A DNA stretch of 40,892 nucleotides from Oscillospiraceae bacterium. Its GTDB lineage: Bacteria > Bacillota > Clostridia > Oscillospirales > Acutalibacteraceae. Position numbers and translations under genes: made by a program. Positions 1 to 7,663 of the stretch are shown one piece after another. The stretch is taken from positions 1 through 40,892 of the forward strand of contig SVPA01000012.1 of assembly GCA_015066085.1 (NCBI GenBank), written 5' to 3'. Each line of letters opens with the position of its first letter. Within the stretch, counting starts at the first letter, position 1. The notes below the pieces were generated by a model that saw only the letters and a program-made list of their open reading frames with translations, did not search any database and had not been told where the DNA came from.

Positions 1-1
1 T

Positions 2-412
2 GCGGGCGACGGAGAGGGTGCTACTAAACTTCTTGAATGTAAGGTAGACGGTGCTTCAAGCGCTGCTATTGCACGAACGGTTGCAAAATCAGTTATCTGT
101 TCTTCTCTTACAAAAGCCGCAATGTTCGGCGCAGACGCAAACTGGGGCAGAATTCTCTGCGCAATAGGATATAGCGGCGCAGATGTTGATATAACTAAAA
201 TTGATGTTTCTTTCTCTTCTAATGCGGGAGAAATACTTGTTTGTAAAAACGGTGCGGGTGTTGAATTCTCGGAAGAAAAAGCGAAGGAAATTCTTTTAGA
301 AAGCGAAATTGATATTAATGTTTCGCTTAATAGCGGTAAGTTTTCTGCATCCGCCTGGGGTTGCGACCTTACCTATGACTATGTAAAAATTAACGGCGAC
401 TACAGAACTTAA
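2..412 (+). CDS. argJ: Glutamate N-acetyltransferase / amino-acid acetyltransferase ArgJ, C-terminal part (5' end outside window)
   Basis: The reading frame is open from base 2 to a TAA at 410-412 and has no start in the window, so this is the last ~136 codons of a gene that begins upstream. ArgJ transfers the acetyl group from N-acetylornithine to glutamate, closing the cyclic arginine pathway. The visible part is the C-terminal (beta chain) region: AGDGEGATK at the very start and FGADANWGRI soon after are hallmark ArgJ segments, and the end ..DYVKINGDYRT is typical of the family. The self-cleavage site that makes the alpha and beta chains lies upstream of the window. argB follows 19 nt downstream on the same strand, giving the common arg(C)JBD(F) order. 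Recognition is confident; only the missing 5' part is unknown. Confidence 0.95.
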   Translation, partial: AGDGEGATKLLECKVDGASSAAIARTVAKSVICSSLTKAAMFGADANWGRILCAIGYSGADVDITKIDVSFSSNAGEILVCKNGAGVEFSEEKAKEILLESEIDINVSLNSGKFSASAWGCDLTYDYVKINGDYRT

Positions 413-431
413 ACAAAGTTGAGGTATTATT

Positions 432-1286
432 ATGATTACCAATGCACAAAGGGCAGAAATTCTTGTTAACGCGCTGCCTTACATAAAGAAATATAATAAT
501 AAAGTTATCGTTGTTAAATACGGCGGAAACGCTATGATTAACGAGGAACTTAAAAATGCCGTAATGGGCGACCTTGTTTTGCTTAACACAATTGGTATTA
601 AGGTTGTTCTCGTTCACGGGGGCGGTCCTGAAATTTCGGGAATGCTTAAAAAAATCGGCAAAGAAAGTAAGTTTGTCAACGGACTTCGTGTAACCGACGA
701 GGAAACCGCCGAAATCGTATTACAAATTCTTGCGGGAAAAATCAATAAGACTCTTGTAAACCATCTTCAGAATAGTGGCGGAAGAGCCGTCGGCCTTTCG
801 GGAATGGACGGTCATCTTATTGAGGCCGAAATTAAGGACCCCGCGCTCGGCTTTGTCGGCGAAATAACCGATATCAATATTGAGCCTGTGAGCGACCTGC
901 TCGAAAAGGGATATATCCCCGTAATTTCAACCGTCGGTTGCGATAAAGAGGGAAATGTCTATAATATTAATGCCGATACCGCCGCGGCAAGAATCGCTAG
1001 TGCTCTTGGTGCTGAGGCTTTGTTCTTAATGACCGATATTGTTGGTCTTCTTCGTGATAAAGATGATGAAAGTTCGCTAATCTCAAGTGTTTGTGTAAGC
1101 GAGGCACCTCAACTTATGCGTGACGGAATTATTTCGGGCGGAATGATTCCAAAAATTGAATGTTGTGTCGAGGCAATCCGTCAAGGTGTGGATAAAGTGT
1201 TTATTCTTGACGGCCGAGTTCCTCACTCACTTCTTATTGAAACCCTTACTAACGAGGGTATAGGTACTATGCTCTACGGAGGCTAA
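432..1286 (+). CDS. argB: Acetylglutamate kinase
   Basis: ArgB phosphorylates N-acetylglutamate with ATP, the second step of arginine synthesis, in the cytoplasm. The 284-residue product has the usual family length. Visible motifs are the N-terminal lysine/glycine phosphate-binding KYGGNAM (about residues 29-35), the glycine-rich VHGGGPEIS, GLSGMDG, NINADTAAA and GGMIPKIE near the C-terminus, all of the amino-acid kinase fold. About 20 residues precede the first beta strand and look helical; in known hexameric NAGKs such an N-terminal helix goes with feedback inhibition by arginine, so this enzyme may be arginine-sensitive (inference). The ATG has a GAGG ribosome site upstream. Its stop overlaps the GGAGG ribosome site of argD, so the two are tightly coupled. 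Confidence 0.97.
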   Translation: MITNAQRAEILVNALPYIKKYNNKVIVVKYGGNAMINEELKNAVMGDLVLLNTIGIKVVLVHGGGPEISGMLKKIGKESKFVNGLRVTDEETAEIVLQILAGKINKTLVNHLQNSGGRAVGLSGMDGHLIEAEIKDPALGFVGEITDINIEPVSDLLEKGYIPVISTVGCDKEGNVYNINADTAAARIASALGAEALFLMTDIVGLLRDKDDESSLISSVCVSEAPQLMRDGIISGGMIPKIECCVEAIRQGVDKVFILDGRVPHSLLIETLTNEGIGTMLYGG

Positions 1287-1292
1287 TCTTAA

Positions 1293-2453
1293 ATGAGTAT
1301 TACTTCACTTGATAATACGTATGTTGCGTCAACCTACGGTCGCTTTCCTTTGGAACTTTCCTTTGGAAAGGGCGCTCTTGTCTATGATACTTCGGGTAAA
1401 GAGTATATAGATATGGGCACGGGAATTGCGGTTAATACCTTTGGCTATTTAGATGAAGAGTGGACAAATGCGGTAATAAAGCAGGTAACCCAACTTCAGC
1501 ATACTTCAAATCTGTTTTATACCGAGCCTTGTGCAAAACTTGCCGAACTTCTCTGCCTTAAAACAGGACTTAAAAAGGTCTTTTTCTCTAATTCGGGCGC
1601 CGAAGCAAACGAATGTGCTATTAAAACCGCCCGCCGTTATAGTTTTCTAAAATACGGTAGTGGCAGAAGTACAATAGTTACCCTTAAAAACAGTTTTCAC
1701 GGCAGAACGGTTACAACCCTTGCTGCAACGGGTCAGGATACCTTTCATACCGAGTTTGGACCTTTTACCGACGGTTTTGTTTACGCTGAAGCAAATAATA
1801 CCGAAGATGTAATAAATCTTGCTAAAGAGAATAATGCCTGTGCGGTTATGATGGAACTTGTTCAAGGCGAAGGCGGAGTCATGAAACTCTGTGAAAACTT
1901 CGTTAAAGAGATATACGAGTTTTGTAAGCAAAACGATATTCTTCTTATCTGCGACGAGGTGCAGACGGGAAACGGAAGAACGGGAAGCCTTTATGCTTTT
2001 GAACAGTTTGATATAATGCCTGATATTGTATCAACCGCAAAAGGACTTGGCGGAGGCCTTCCGATTGGGGCTACAATGCTTGGAGATAAAGTTAAGGATA
2101 CTTTAACCCCGGGTTCTCACGGCTCTACTTTTGGCGGAAATCCCGTTGCTTGTGCGGGAGCGTATAGTATTATCTCAAGAATAGACGATAAACTTCTAAG
2201 AAGCGTTAAAGAAAAAAGTGAATATATTTTTGAAAAACTAAATGGCGCTGACGGTATTAAATCGGTCAGCGGAATGGGTCTTATGATAGGGCTTGAAACC
2301 GAAAAGGACGCTAAAGAGGTTGTTGCTCTTTGCCGAGAAAAAGGTGTTCTTGTTCTTACCGCTAAAAATAAGGTAAGACTTCTTCCGCCCCTCAATATTC
2401 CAAGCGAACTGCTTGAAAAAGCCGTTAATATAATTAAGGAGTGTGTAAAATAA
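1293..2453 (+). CDS. argD: Acetylornithine aminotransferase
   Basis: This is a PLP-dependent class III aminotransferase that converts N-acetylglutamate semialdehyde to N-acetylornithine using glutamate; the family often also serves the succinyl-DAP step of lysine synthesis. The 386-residue product shows SNSGAEANECA (cofactor phosphate site), SFHGRT, CDEVQTGNGRTG (the PLP-ring aspartate) and STAKGLGGGLP, with the Schiff-base lysine at about residue 250, then HGSTFGGNP. The start has GGAGG ten bases upstream, lying across the end of argB. Its TAA overlaps the argF ATG by one base (TAATG), a typical translational coupling. The four arg genes evidently share one transcript whose promoter lies before the window. 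Confidence 0.96.
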   Translation: MSITSLDNTYVASTYGRFPLELSFGKGALVYDTSGKEYIDMGTGIAVNTFGYLDEEWTNAVIKQVTQLQHTSNLFYTEPCAKLAELLCLKTGLKKVFFSNSGAEANECAIKTARRYSFLKYGSGRSTIVTLKNSFHGRTVTTLAATGQDTFHTEFGPFTDGFVYAEANNTEDVINLAKENNACAVMMELVQGEGGVMKLCENFVKEIYEFCKQNDILLICDEVQTGNGRTGSLYAFEQFDIMPDIVSTAKGLGGGLPIGATMLGDKVKDTLTPGSHGSTFGGNPVACAGAYSIISRIDDKLLRSVKEKSEYIFEKLNGADGIKSVSGMGLMIGLETEKDAKEVVALCREKGVLVLTAKNKVRLLPPLNIPSELLEKAVNIIKECVK

Positions 2454-3364
2454 TGGCAAACCATCTGCTTAAACTTATGGACCTTTCCGAAAAGGAAATT
2501 ACCGATATATTAAATCTTGCGGACCAACTGAAATACGAAAAGAAACACGGGATAGAGCACCATTATCTTAAAGGTAAAACCCTTGGTATGATTTTCCAGA
2601 AATCTTCTACCCGTACCCGTGTATCTTTCGAGGTGGGTATGTATGACCTTGGCGGTTCGGCCCTTTTCCTATCAAGCCGTGACCTCCAAATAGGCAGAGG
2701 AGAGCCTGTCGAAGATACTGCTCGTGTCCTTTCAGGTTACCTTGACGGAATTATGATTAGAACCTATAAGCAGTCAGAGGTTGAAGCCCTTGCACAGCAC
2801 GGCTCAATTCCTATTATTAACGGCCTTACCGACTATTGCCATCCTTGCCAGGTTCTTGCCGACCTTATGACCTTCCGTGAGTTTAAAGGCAACTTTGCGG
2901 GTAAAAAAATGTGTTATATCGGCGACGGAAACAATATGGCAAATAGCCTTATTGTCGGCGGAATTAAAATGGGTATGACCGTTGCGATTGCCTGTCCAAA
3001 GGCTTATCAGCCGGATGCGGAAATTATGAAATGGGCAACCGAAAACGGAGAGTTTATCTGCACTGAGGATATCCTTGAAGCCGCCAAAGATGCCGATGTA
3101 ATTTATACTGATGTTTGGGCTTCAATGGGTCAGGAAGACGAAAAAGCAGAGCGCGAAAAGGTCTTCAAAAACTACCAGATAAATGATAATGTTATGGCTG
3201 TCGCAAAACCCGATGCTATGGTTCAGCACTGCCTACCCGCCCACAGAGAAGAGGAAATCACCGCAAAGGTGCTTGAAGAACACGCAGAGGAAATCTTTGC
3301 CGAAGCGGAAAACCGTCTCCACGCCCAAAAAGCCGTTCTTGTAAAACTTATGAGTGATAAATAA
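2453..3364 (+). CDS. argF: Ornithine carbamoyltransferase
   Basis: ArgF joins ornithine and carbamoyl phosphate to make citrulline. The ~303-residue protein has the carbamoyl-phosphate motif SSTRTR, the HPCQVLADL segment of the active site and the C-terminal HCLPAHR motif that is diagnostic for ornithine (not aspartate) transcarbamylases. I chose the ATG at 2453, which overlaps the argD stop by one base and has AAGGAG 11 bases upstream; a GTG at 2441 in the same frame would add four residues but sits inside the ribosome site. It is the last gene of the arginine operon and is followed immediately by a strong bidirectional terminator. No carbamoyl-phosphate synthase, argG or argH is in the window. 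Confidence 0.97.
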   Translation: MANHLLKLMDLSEKEITDILNLADQLKYEKKHGIEHHYLKGKTLGMIFQKSSTRTRVSFEVGMYDLGGSALFLSSRDLQIGRGEPVEDTARVLSGYLDGIMIRTYKQSEVEALAQHGSIPIINGLTDYCHPCQVLADLMTFREFKGNFAGKKMCYIGDGNNMANSLIVGGIKMGMTVAIACPKAYQPDAEIMKWATENGEFICTEDILEAAKDADVIYTDVWASMGQEDEKAEREKVFKNYQINDNVMAVAKPDAMVQHCLPAHREEEITAKVLEEHAEEIFAEAENRLHAQKAVLVKLMSDK

Positions 3365-3365
3365 T

Positions 3366-3395
3366 AAAAAACCGCAGAATTTTCTGCGGTTTTTC
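3366..3395. terminator. Bidirectional intrinsic terminator between argF and the DtxR-type gene
   Basis: A-tract, CCGCAGAA, very short loop, TTCTGCGG, then T-tract. Both strands read as a GC stem followed by U residues, so it can end the arg operon (plus) and the repressor gene (minus), which converge here. Confidence 0.9.
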
Positions 3396-3752
3396 TTATA
3401 GATGGCTTTTTATTGCCTTAAATGATTCTTCGCTTATAACATGCTCAATTTTACAAGCATCGTTCGAGGCGGTTTCGGGAGATACGCCGAGTTTAATTAA
3501 ATACTTAGAAATAACTGTGTGTCTTGAGAGAATTTTTTCTGCCGTTTCAAGTCCTATTTCGGTTAGGCTTAAAAAACCGTCTTTGTCGGAAACAACATAA
3601 CCGCCTTCTTTTAAAAGACCGAGTGCGCGGCTAACGCTTGGCTTGGTATATCCCATATATTCGCTTATGTCAATAGCCCGAACAGTTTGCTGTTTTCGGG
3701 ATAGAATAAGTATTGTTTCAAGATACATTTCGCCTGACTCTTGTAAATTCAT
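3396..3752 (-). CDS. DtxR/IdeR-family iron-dependent transcriptional repressor
   Basis: A 118-residue metal-responsive repressor: an N-terminal winged helix (VRAIDISEYMGYTKPSVSRAL, in two adjoining helices) and a C-terminal dimerisation/metal domain. The putative metal ligands align with the iron-type site of DtxR: Met9, Cys100, Glu103 and His104 (in ACKIEHVIS), with His78 matching an ancillary-site ligand. MntR-type manganese sensors have Asp near position 8 and Glu in place of Cys, so iron is the more likely signal (inference from family knowledge). The SH3-like third domain of DtxR/IdeR is absent. The ATG has AAGGAG seven bases upstream. The gene is divergent from feoAB and has its own promoter, so it is the obvious candidate to read the feo dyads. 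Confidence 0.9.
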   Translation of the reverse strand: MNLQESGEMYLETILILSRKQQTVRAIDISEYMGYTKPSVSRALGLLKEGGYVVSDKDGFLSLTEIGLETAEKILSRHTVISKYLIKLGVSPETASNDACKIEHVISEESFKAIKSHL

Positions 3753-3780
3753 CTAAATTCTCCTTATATTTTATTTATAA

Positions 3781-3809
3781 ATTATAGCACCTTTTTACAA
3801 AATTTTCAA
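3781..3809 (-). promoter_or_regulatory. Sigma-A promoter of the DtxR-type repressor
   Basis: On the minus strand: TTGAAA, 17-bp spacer, TATAAT. It gives a short leader before the AAGGAG ribosome site. It lies back to back with the feoA promoter (27 bp between the two -35 boxes). Confidence 0.8.
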
Positions 3810-3836
3810 CTCTCATTATTTTTAGTAAAAACTTAG

Positions 3837-3865
3837 TTGACACAAGACTTGTTTGTTTGTATAAT
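3837..3865 (+). promoter_or_regulatory. Consensus sigma-A promoter of feoAB
   Basis: TTGACA, 17-bp spacer, TATAAT: a perfect match to the vegetative consensus. A promoter this strong in front of an iron-uptake operon suggests control mainly by repression, which fits the dyad that starts at the predicted +1. Confidence 0.9.
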
Positions 3866-3871
3866 TATTGT

Positions 3872-3889
3872 AGTTAGCAAAGGCTAACT
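3872..3889 (+). promoter_or_regulatory. Putative DtxR-type operator at the feoA transcription start
   Basis: An 18-bp perfect inverted repeat, AGTTAGC-N4-GCTAACT, begins seven bases after the -10 box and so covers the predicted transcription start. Known IdeR/DtxR sites share the TTAGC...GCTAA type of core. The same core recurs before feoB. Binding is inferred, not shown. Confidence 0.7.
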
Positions 3890-3915
3890 GCTTGTCTTTT
3901 TGAATGGAGGCTGTT

Positions 3916-4128
3916 ATGAATCTTAAAGGTGCAAAGGTTGGACAACAATATATTATTAAACAAATACTAACAAGTGATGATGAACTTGATGCCTTTCTGT
4001 TTTCGCTCGGTTGCTATTCGGGCCAGCCAATAACGGTAATTTCTCACCTTAAAGGCGGTTGCGTAGTTGCCATAAAAGACGGCAGATATAACATTGATAA
4101 TCTACTTGCACAGTCCATTATTATTTAA
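3916..4128 (+). CDS. feoA: Ferrous iron transport protein A (FeoA)
   Basis: FeoA is a small cytoplasmic SH3-like protein needed for FeoB-driven Fe(II) uptake; it probably contacts the FeoB G domain. The 70-residue product has the usual size and pattern: an N-terminal LKGAKVGQQYIIKQI strand, a short helix, LFSLGCYSGQPITVI (the 'LG...G..I.v' region), and a C-terminal GRYNIDNLLAQSIII strand. I prefer the ATG at 3916, five bases after TGGAGG; an in-frame ATG at 3904 would place that ribosome site inside the gene. It follows a consensus promoter and a candidate operator. There is one feoA here; many Clostridia have two in tandem. Confidence 0.92.
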   Translation: MNLKGAKVGQQYIIKQILTSDDELDAFLFSLGCYSGQPITVISHLKGGCVVAIKDGRYNIDNLLAQSIII

Positions 4129-4130
4129 AA

Positions 4131-4156
4131 GTGGGGAAGACCCCACGATATTTTTT
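4131..4156 (+). terminator. Terminator-like hairpin between feoA and feoB
   Basis: GTGGGG-AAGA-CCCCAC followed by GATATTTTTT. A six-pair all-strong stem with a GNRA-like loop region and a U-rich tail, just after the feoA stop. It could reduce read-through into feoB or protect the feoA message 3' end. Confidence 0.65.
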
Positions 4157-4164
4157 AAAGATTG

Positions 4165-4180
4165 GTTAGCCGCCGCTAAC
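4165..4180 (+). promoter_or_regulatory. Second GTTAGC-N4-GCTAAC dyad, upstream of feoB
   Basis: A perfect 16-bp inverted repeat with the same arms and the same 4-base spacing as the feoA operator, ending five bases before the ACGGAGG ribosome site of feoB. It may be a second repressor site (roadblock) or an RNA stem near the feoB ribosome site. No convincing separate promoter is visible beside it. Confidence 0.6.
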
Positions 4181-4197
4181 TTTACGGAGGAAAATTT

Positions 4198-6228
4198 ATG
4201 AGAATAGCACTTGCGGGAAATCCAAATAGCGGAAAAACCACTTTATATAACGCTATTACTGGTAAAAATGAAAAGGTCGGCAACTGGGCGGGCGTTACGG
4301 TTGAAAAGAAAGAAAGCCCCATAAAGAAAAGTTTTTCTGACGCAGATATTGTTGCTGTTGACCTGCCGGGTGCGTATTCTATGTCTCCCTTTACCAGTGA
4401 AGAGAGCATTACAAGTGATTTTATCAAAAACGAAAACCCGGATGTTATAATCAATATAGTTGATGCAACCAATTTAAGTAGAAGTCTTTTCTTTACTACC
4501 CAACTTTTAGAACTTGGAATACCTGTAGTTGTTGCTCTTAATAAAAGCGACATCAGTGACAAAAAGCACACTAAAATAAATCAAAAGGCTCTCTCTGAAA
4601 AACTTGGTTGCCCCGTTATAAAAACTGTTTCTTCTAAAAAGAAAGGCCTTGAACTTCTAATTAAAACCGCAGTTTCTCTTGTCGGAACAACGCCTACTCC
4701 AAATTATCTTGGACAAAATATCGATTTAACCGATAGGTCTTTAGTACTTTTGGCGGATAAAAATAGGTTTGAGTTTGTAAACAAGATAGTAAACCAAGTA
4801 GAAAATCGAAAGATTCTGACAAAAGATAGAAATGTTCAGGATAAAATAGACGCTGTTCTCACTAACAGTTGGATTGGAATTCCGATTTTTGCGGTTGTTA
4901 TGTTTCTTGTCTTTTACATATCACAGTCTACGCTTGGAACTTGGATTGCTGAAGGCTATGAACTCCAAAATGGGTTTACTGTTCCCGGCCTTGTTACCTT
5001 GCTTGAAATTTTTCAAGGTTTTGTAGCTGAACTTGTTTCTGATGCTACCCCGATTCTCCGTTCGCTTCTTGTTGACGGAATAATCGGAGGAGTTATTGCG
5101 GTTGTTGGTTTTTTACCTCTTGTAATGATAATGTATTTTTTAATCGCACTGCTTGAAGATTGCGGTTATATGGCTCGAGTTTCGGTTGTTTTAGACCCTA
5201 TATTTAAAAAGGTTGGTCTTTCGGGAAAATCGGTTATTCCTTTTGTTATCGGAACTGGTTGTTCAATTCCCGGTGTAATGGCTTGTCGCACAATTCGTAA
5301 CGAGCGTGAACGCAGAGCGACCGCAATGCTGACCCCTTTTATGCCTTGCGGTGCAAAACTTCCCGTTATTGCTTTGTTTGCCGGTGCTTTCTTTGGCGAG
5401 TCGATGTGGATTGGACCCCTGATGTATTTTATGGGAATTATACTCATCTTTGTTAGTGCTCTTGTCATCAATGCAATTACAGGCTGTAAAGACAAGAAAT
5501 CATACTTTATAATTGAACTCCCCGAATACAAGATTCCAAGCGTCTGGAATGCTACCAAGTCAATGTTTTCAAGAGGTTGGTCTTATATTGTCAAGGCTGG
5601 AACCATAATCCTTGTTTGCAACGCCGGGGTACAGATTATGCAGTCTTTCACCTGGAACTTTACAGAGGCTAAAACTGCTGATGCTTCAATTCTTGCAACT
5701 ATTGCTACCCCAATCGCTTATATTCTTATTCCTATTGTCGGCGTGCTTTCCTGGGAACTTGCCGCCGCAGCAATTACGGGTCTAATTGCCAAAGAGAATG
5801 TAGTTGGCACTCTTGCGGTATGTTTTGTCGGACTTGATAACCTGATTGATACCGAAGAACTTGCCCTAATTCAAGGTGCAGGAGAAAATGTTGCCGGAGT
5901 TATGGCAATTACAAAAGTAGCCGCCCTTGCTTATCTTATGTTCAACCTATTCACTCCGCCTTGTTTTGCTGCAATCGGTGCTATGAATGCTGAACTTAAA
6001 AGTAAAAAATGGCTTTTTGGTGCAATTGGTTTTCAAATTGGCGTTGGATATAGTGTTGGATATCTGACCTATACGGTAGGTACTTTATTTACAGCACCGC
6101 AAACGCTAAATTTATCAGCGGCACTCTGTGGGCTTTTGGCTGTAATTGTTTTTGTCGTAATAGTTGTGTGCTTAATTATTCGTAACAACAGAACAAATAA
6201 TTCTGGTTATACTTTCGAAAAGGCTTGA
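4198..6228 (+). CDS. feoB: Ferrous iron transporter FeoB (GTPase-permease)
   Basis: FeoB is the membrane Fe(II) importer with an N-terminal G-protein domain. The 676-residue protein has G1 GNPNSGKT (residues 7-14), G3 DLPGAYS, G4 NKSD, a helical linker and then a polytopic membrane part with about eleven hydrophobic segments. The two conserved 'gate' regions with cysteines are present: CSIPGVMACRTIRN and PFMPCGAKLPVIALFAG. Length is normal for Firmicutes FeoB. ACGGAGG precedes the ATG. It lies between feoA and a small Cys-rich protein, the standard operon. A candidate repressor dyad and a hairpin separate it from feoA, so its level may be set separately. Confidence 0.97.
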   Translation: MRIALAGNPNSGKTTLYNAITGKNEKVGNWAGVTVEKKESPIKKSFSDADIVAVDLPGAYSMSPFTSEESITSDFIKNENPDVIINIVDATNLSRSLFFTTQLLELGIPVVVALNKSDISDKKHTKINQKALSEKLGCPVIKTVSSKKKGLELLIKTAVSLVGTTPTPNYLGQNIDLTDRSLVLLADKNRFEFVNKIVNQVENRKILTKDRNVQDKIDAVLTNSWIGIPIFAVVMFLVFYISQSTLGTWIAEGYELQNGFTVPGLVTLLEIFQGFVAELVSDATPILRSLLVDGIIGGVIAVVGFLPLVMIMYFLIALLEDCGYMARVSVVLDPIFKKVGLSGKSVIPFVIGTGCSIPGVMACRTIRNERERRATAMLTPFMPCGAKLPVIALFAGAFFGESMWIGPLMYFMGIILIFVSALVINAITGCKDKKSYFIIELPEYKIPSVWNATKSMFSRGWSYIVKAGTIILVCNAGVQIMQSFTWNFTEAKTADASILATIATPIAYILIPIVGVLSWELAAAAITGLIAKENVVGTLAVCFVGLDNLIDTEELALIQGAGENVAGVMAITKVAALAYLMFNLFTPPCFAAIGAMNAELKSKKWLFGAIGFQIGVGYSVGYLTYTVGTLFTAPQTLNLSAALCGLLAVIVFVVIVVCLIIRNNRTNNSGYTFEKA

Positions 6229-6232
6229 TATA

Positions 6233-6385
6233 ATGGATAATGTTATTATTATTTTACTTGTTTTGGCGGTTGTCGGTCTTGCGGTTTGGTATATAATAAA
6301 CTCCAAGAAAAAAGGACAAAAATGTATAGGCTGTCCTTACTCAAAGGAATGCTCCTCAAAAGGCAACTGTCGTGAAAATAAATAG
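6233..6385 (+). CDS. FeoB-associated Cys-rich membrane protein
   Basis: A 50-residue protein: one N-terminal membrane helix (about residues 3-22, VIIILLVLAVVGLAVWYII), a basic stretch (NSKKKGQK), then a cysteine knot CIGCPYSKEC..GNC with four cysteines spaced C-x2-C-x6-C-x5-C. This is the layout of the small Cys-rich proteins found after feoB in Clostridia (PF12669 type), sometimes listed as FeoC-like. The cysteines could carry iron or an Fe-S cluster on the cytoplasmic side (inference). It starts 4 bases after the feoB stop and is followed directly by a terminator, so it is part of the feo operon. It is too short for routine ORF filters. Confidence 0.85.
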   Translation: MDNVIIILLVLAVVGLAVWYIINSKKKGQKCIGCPYSKECSSKGNCRENK

Positions 6386-6420
6386 AAAACTGTGCGGATG
6401 ATTTTCCGCACAGTTTTTTT
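6386..6420 (+). terminator. Intrinsic terminator of the feo operon
   Basis: CTGTGCGGA, 6-base loop, TCCGCACAG, then seven T. It directly follows the Cys-rich protein gene. Confidence 0.92.
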
Positions 6421-6422
6421 GC

Positions 6423-6451
6423 TTGATAAATCAGTATAAATATATTAAAAT
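6423..6451 (+). promoter_or_regulatory. Sigma-A promoter of the DUF1015 gene
   Basis: TTGATA, 17-bp spacer, TAAAAT, immediately after the feo terminator and about 20 bases before the ribosome site at 6466. Confidence 0.65.
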
Positions 6452-6478
6452 ATTTTTATCTATTTGGAGAGTGATAAT

Positions 6479-7663
6479 ATGAAAAAATATCTATATCCGG
6501 CTGATGTTTTAATTCCTAAAGAAAACTTCGAAAAATGGTCGGTTATTGCTTGTGACCAATATACTTCGGATAAGAAATATTGGAACGATGTTGAGAGTAT
6601 TGTTGGCTCAACCCCGTCAACCCTTAAACTAATCCTCCCGGAAATCTATTTAAATGAATCGGAAAAAAGAGTTGAAAAAATCAACGCAACAATGAAGGAA
6701 TATATAAAGGACAATGTTTTCGGTTGCGAAGAAAACTGTATGGTATATATTGAAAGAGAAATTTCGGGCGGAGCAATCCGCCAAGGAATTCTCGGACTAA
6801 TTGACCTTGAAGACTATGAATATGAATCGGGTTCAAAAACGCTGACCCGTGCAACCGAGCAGACTGTTCCTTCAAGAATACCGCCCAGAGTCGCAATTCG
6901 TAAAGATGCGCCGCTTGAGTTCCCCCATATCCTTATTTTTATTGACGACCCTGAAGATTCGGTGTTTAGCTCTGTTAGCCGAAAGAAAAACGAACTCAAA
7001 CCGCTTTATAACTTTAATCTTATGAAAAACGGCGGTCATATCGAGGGTTATAGAATTGAAGAAGCTGACCAAGACAAAATAAATGTCTGCCTTAATACCC
7101 TTATTAAAGACGGTCTTCTTTTTGCGGTAGGCGACGGGAATCATTCTCTTGCAACGGCTAAAGAATGTTATAGACTAAGCGGTAATCCGCTTTCCCGCTA
7201 TGCCCTTGTTGAAATAGTTAATATTCATAACCCCGCTATTGAATTTGAACCTATTTACCGAGTTCTTTTTGGAGCCGATAAAACAGATATTATGAATTAT
7301 TTAAATCTTCAAAACGGCAAAAACGAGTCGGATATTATTCACAAATTTACAGTAATTGATAACACATCAGAGGATGAAATTTCGCTTTTTGCAACCTCAA
7401 AACTTCCCGTTGGAACGCTTCAAGGTTACCTTGATGATTATTTAAAATTGCACCCCGAGGTTGAAATTGACTATATTCACGGCATCGACTCGGTTAGAGA
7501 ACTTTGTGAAAACAAAGATACCGTCGGTTTTCTGTTCGATGGAATGAAGAAGGACGAACTGTTTGATGCCGTAATTCTCGACGGGTCTTTGCCTAGAAAA
7601 ACTTTCTCAATGGGTCATGCAGACGATAAACGCTTTTATCTTGAAGGAAGAAAAATTAAATAA
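6479..7663 (+). CDS. DUF1015 family protein
   Basis: A 394-residue soluble protein of the DUF1015 family, whose molecular function is not established; family members are often near serine-biosynthesis genes, but not here. Visible family marks are the N-terminal YPADVLIP..W..IACDQYTSD region, LILPEIY, TEQTVPSRIPPRVAIRKDAPLE-like basic segment, and the central VGDGNHSLATAKE motif (corresponding to the family's DGHHR-type motif, which contains the likely catalytic Asp/His). I chose the ATG at 6479 with GGAGAG upstream rather than an in-frame TTG at 6464 that overlaps it. Its TAA overlaps the ATG of the pseudouridine synthase by one base, so the two are translationally coupled. No membrane segment is seen. 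Confidence 0.85.
   Translation: MKKYLYPADVLIPKENFEKWSVIACDQYTSDKKYWNDVESIVGSTPSTLKLILPEIYLNESEKRVEKINATMKEYIKDNVFGCEENCMVYIEREISGGAIRQGILGLIDLEDYEYESGSKTLTRATEQTVPSRIPPRVAIRKDAPLEFPHILIFIDDPEDSVFSSVSRKKNELKPLYNFNLMKNGGHIEGYRIEEADQDKINVCLNTLIKDGLLFAVGDGNHSLATAKECYRLSGNPLSRYALVEIVNIHNPAIEFEPIYRVLFGADKTDIMNYLNLQNGKNESDIIHKFTVIDNTSEDEISLFATSKLPVGTLQGYLDDYLKLHPEVEIDYIHGIDSVRELCENKDTVGFLFDGMKKDELFDAVILDGSLPRKTFSMGHADDKRFYLEGRKIK

Noticed and set aside
2117..2464. 115-codon minus-strand frame opposite argD
   Set aside because: It is a reverse-strand shadow of a well-supported gene, with low-complexity Ser/Leu content and no family resemblance.
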